Source of the DNA: an uncultured Collinsella sp.
Lineage (GTDB): Bacteria > Actinomycetota > Coriobacteriia > Coriobacteriales > Coriobacteriaceae
Assembly: GCA_902494375.1 (NCBI GenBank)
Contig: CABUTL010000017.1
Location: 1 to 12,918, forward strand
Reading direction: 5' to 3'
DNA length: 12,918 bases
The position numbers and the translations under genes were made by a program. A model generated the notes under the pieces. That model did not search any database. It was not told where the DNA came from and saw only the letters and a program-made list of their open reading frames with translations. Numbering within the stretch: position 1 is the first letter of the stretch; every line of letters begins with the position of its first letter. Of the stretch, positions 12,715-12,918 are shown piece after piece.

Positions 12715-12795
12715 GGCAACACCGCATGGATTCGAACCTCAGTCGAGGCGCGGGCGTCTTAATCAGCACTCCGTAAAATTTTTCCAAATTGTCGC

Positions 12796-12824
12796 TTGAC
12801 CCATCGAGGGGTCACGTGCATAAT
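12796..12824 (+). promoter_or_regulatory. Promoter of the second tRNA-Arg
   Basis: TTGACC (12796-12801) and CATAAT (12819-12824) with a 17-bp spacer, preceded by an A/T-rich stretch (12774-12790). It is unrelated in sequence to the first tRNA-Arg promoter. Confidence 0.78.
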
Positions 12825-12836
12825 AATCCGTGCGTT

Positions 12837-12913
12837 GCGGCGTTACCTCAGCTGGATAGAGGGTCTGACTACGAATCAGAACGTCATAGGTTCGAATCCT
12901 ATACGCCGCACCA
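12837..12913 (+). tRNA. tRNA-Arg (ACG), second copy
   Basis: Identical over its full length to the copy at 12407, 430 bp upstream, with encoded CCA. The bases after it (AATTGA) match those after the first copy, so a terminator and perhaps another tail element probably continue beyond the window edge. Confidence 0.96.
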
Positions 12914-12918
12914 ATTGA

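Larger units (their letters stand above)
12464..12758. repeat. tRNA-tail duplication element at tRNA-Arg, with a partial third unit
   Basis: The tRNA-Arg 3' end and terminator (from 12464) recur from 12655, 191 bp on. The repeat then continues through a second copy of the linker's left part up to 12758 (offset 189), after which similarity stops. The linker holds GGATTCGAACCT (12539-12550, again at 12728-12739), the perfect reverse complement of this tRNA's T arm at 12458-12469. It also holds the 87-bp core 12570-12656 shared with the tRNA-Leu element. In that core AAAACGC-GGA-GCGTTTT (12573-12589) is a perfect hairpin, enclosed here by CGCGGGC / GCCCGCG. No gene is supported: short frames over this stretch merely translate the repeat. 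Confidence 0.85.

Noticed and set aside
12314..12787. Short open frames on both strands over the tRNA-Arg region
   Set aside because: They translate tRNA, terminator and element sequence, repeat the same peptide where the DNA repeats, and have no ribosome sites.

Overview
The window looks like chromosomal DNA of a high-GC actinobacterium, most probably a coriobacterium close to Collinsella. This is inferred from G/C-ending codon use, Shine-Dalgarno-led ATG/GTG starts, T-rich intrinsic terminators and the gene set; no database comparison was possible. Most genes are housekeeping and lie on the + strand. The theme is translation: three rRNA methyltransferases (RsmI, RsmA, RlmH), two aminoacyl-tRNA synthetases (MetRS, SerRS) and four tRNA genes (Phe-GAA, Leu-CAG, two identical Arg-ACG).

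Layout. 1-568: the 3' end of an unidentified gene overlapping a DUF192-family gene. 573-1179: a toxin-antitoxin-like pair with its own promoter and candidate operator; the toxin 5' end looks frameshifted at a seven-A tract. 1243-1418: tRNA-Phe with promoter and terminator. 1432-1664: four diverged 62-bp palindromic tandem repeats. 1859-3805: a GH5-like protein that lacks the expected acid/base residue, then rsmI. 3875-5554: metG and terminator. 5587-7354: rsmA overlapping tatD. 7358-7719: tRNA-Leu and a tail-duplication element. 7791-9206: an SPFH membrane protein and rlmH. 9280-10050: proC. 10057-10205: nested inverted repeats. 10210-10383 (-): a small one-helix membrane protein, divergent from serS (10495-11778) across a palindrome-rich promoter. 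11952-12329: an unrecognised gene. 12366-12918: two tRNA-Arg genes separated by a second tail-duplication element.

The most unusual feature is the repeat found behind both tRNA-Leu and tRNA-Arg. In each case the tRNA 3' end and its terminator are followed by a linker, then by a second copy of the tRNA 3' end and terminator, with a period of 189-191 bp. The linkers at the two loci share an 87-bp core that differs at 10 positions (counted by eye), although the tRNAs are different. Each linker also carries a 12-base inverted copy of the T-arm of its own host tRNA. So a common core sits inside host-matched arms. No gene is visible in the element. It may be a small non-autonomous element, a recombination-driven repeat, or a tRNA-linked regulatory structure; the sequence does not decide between these.
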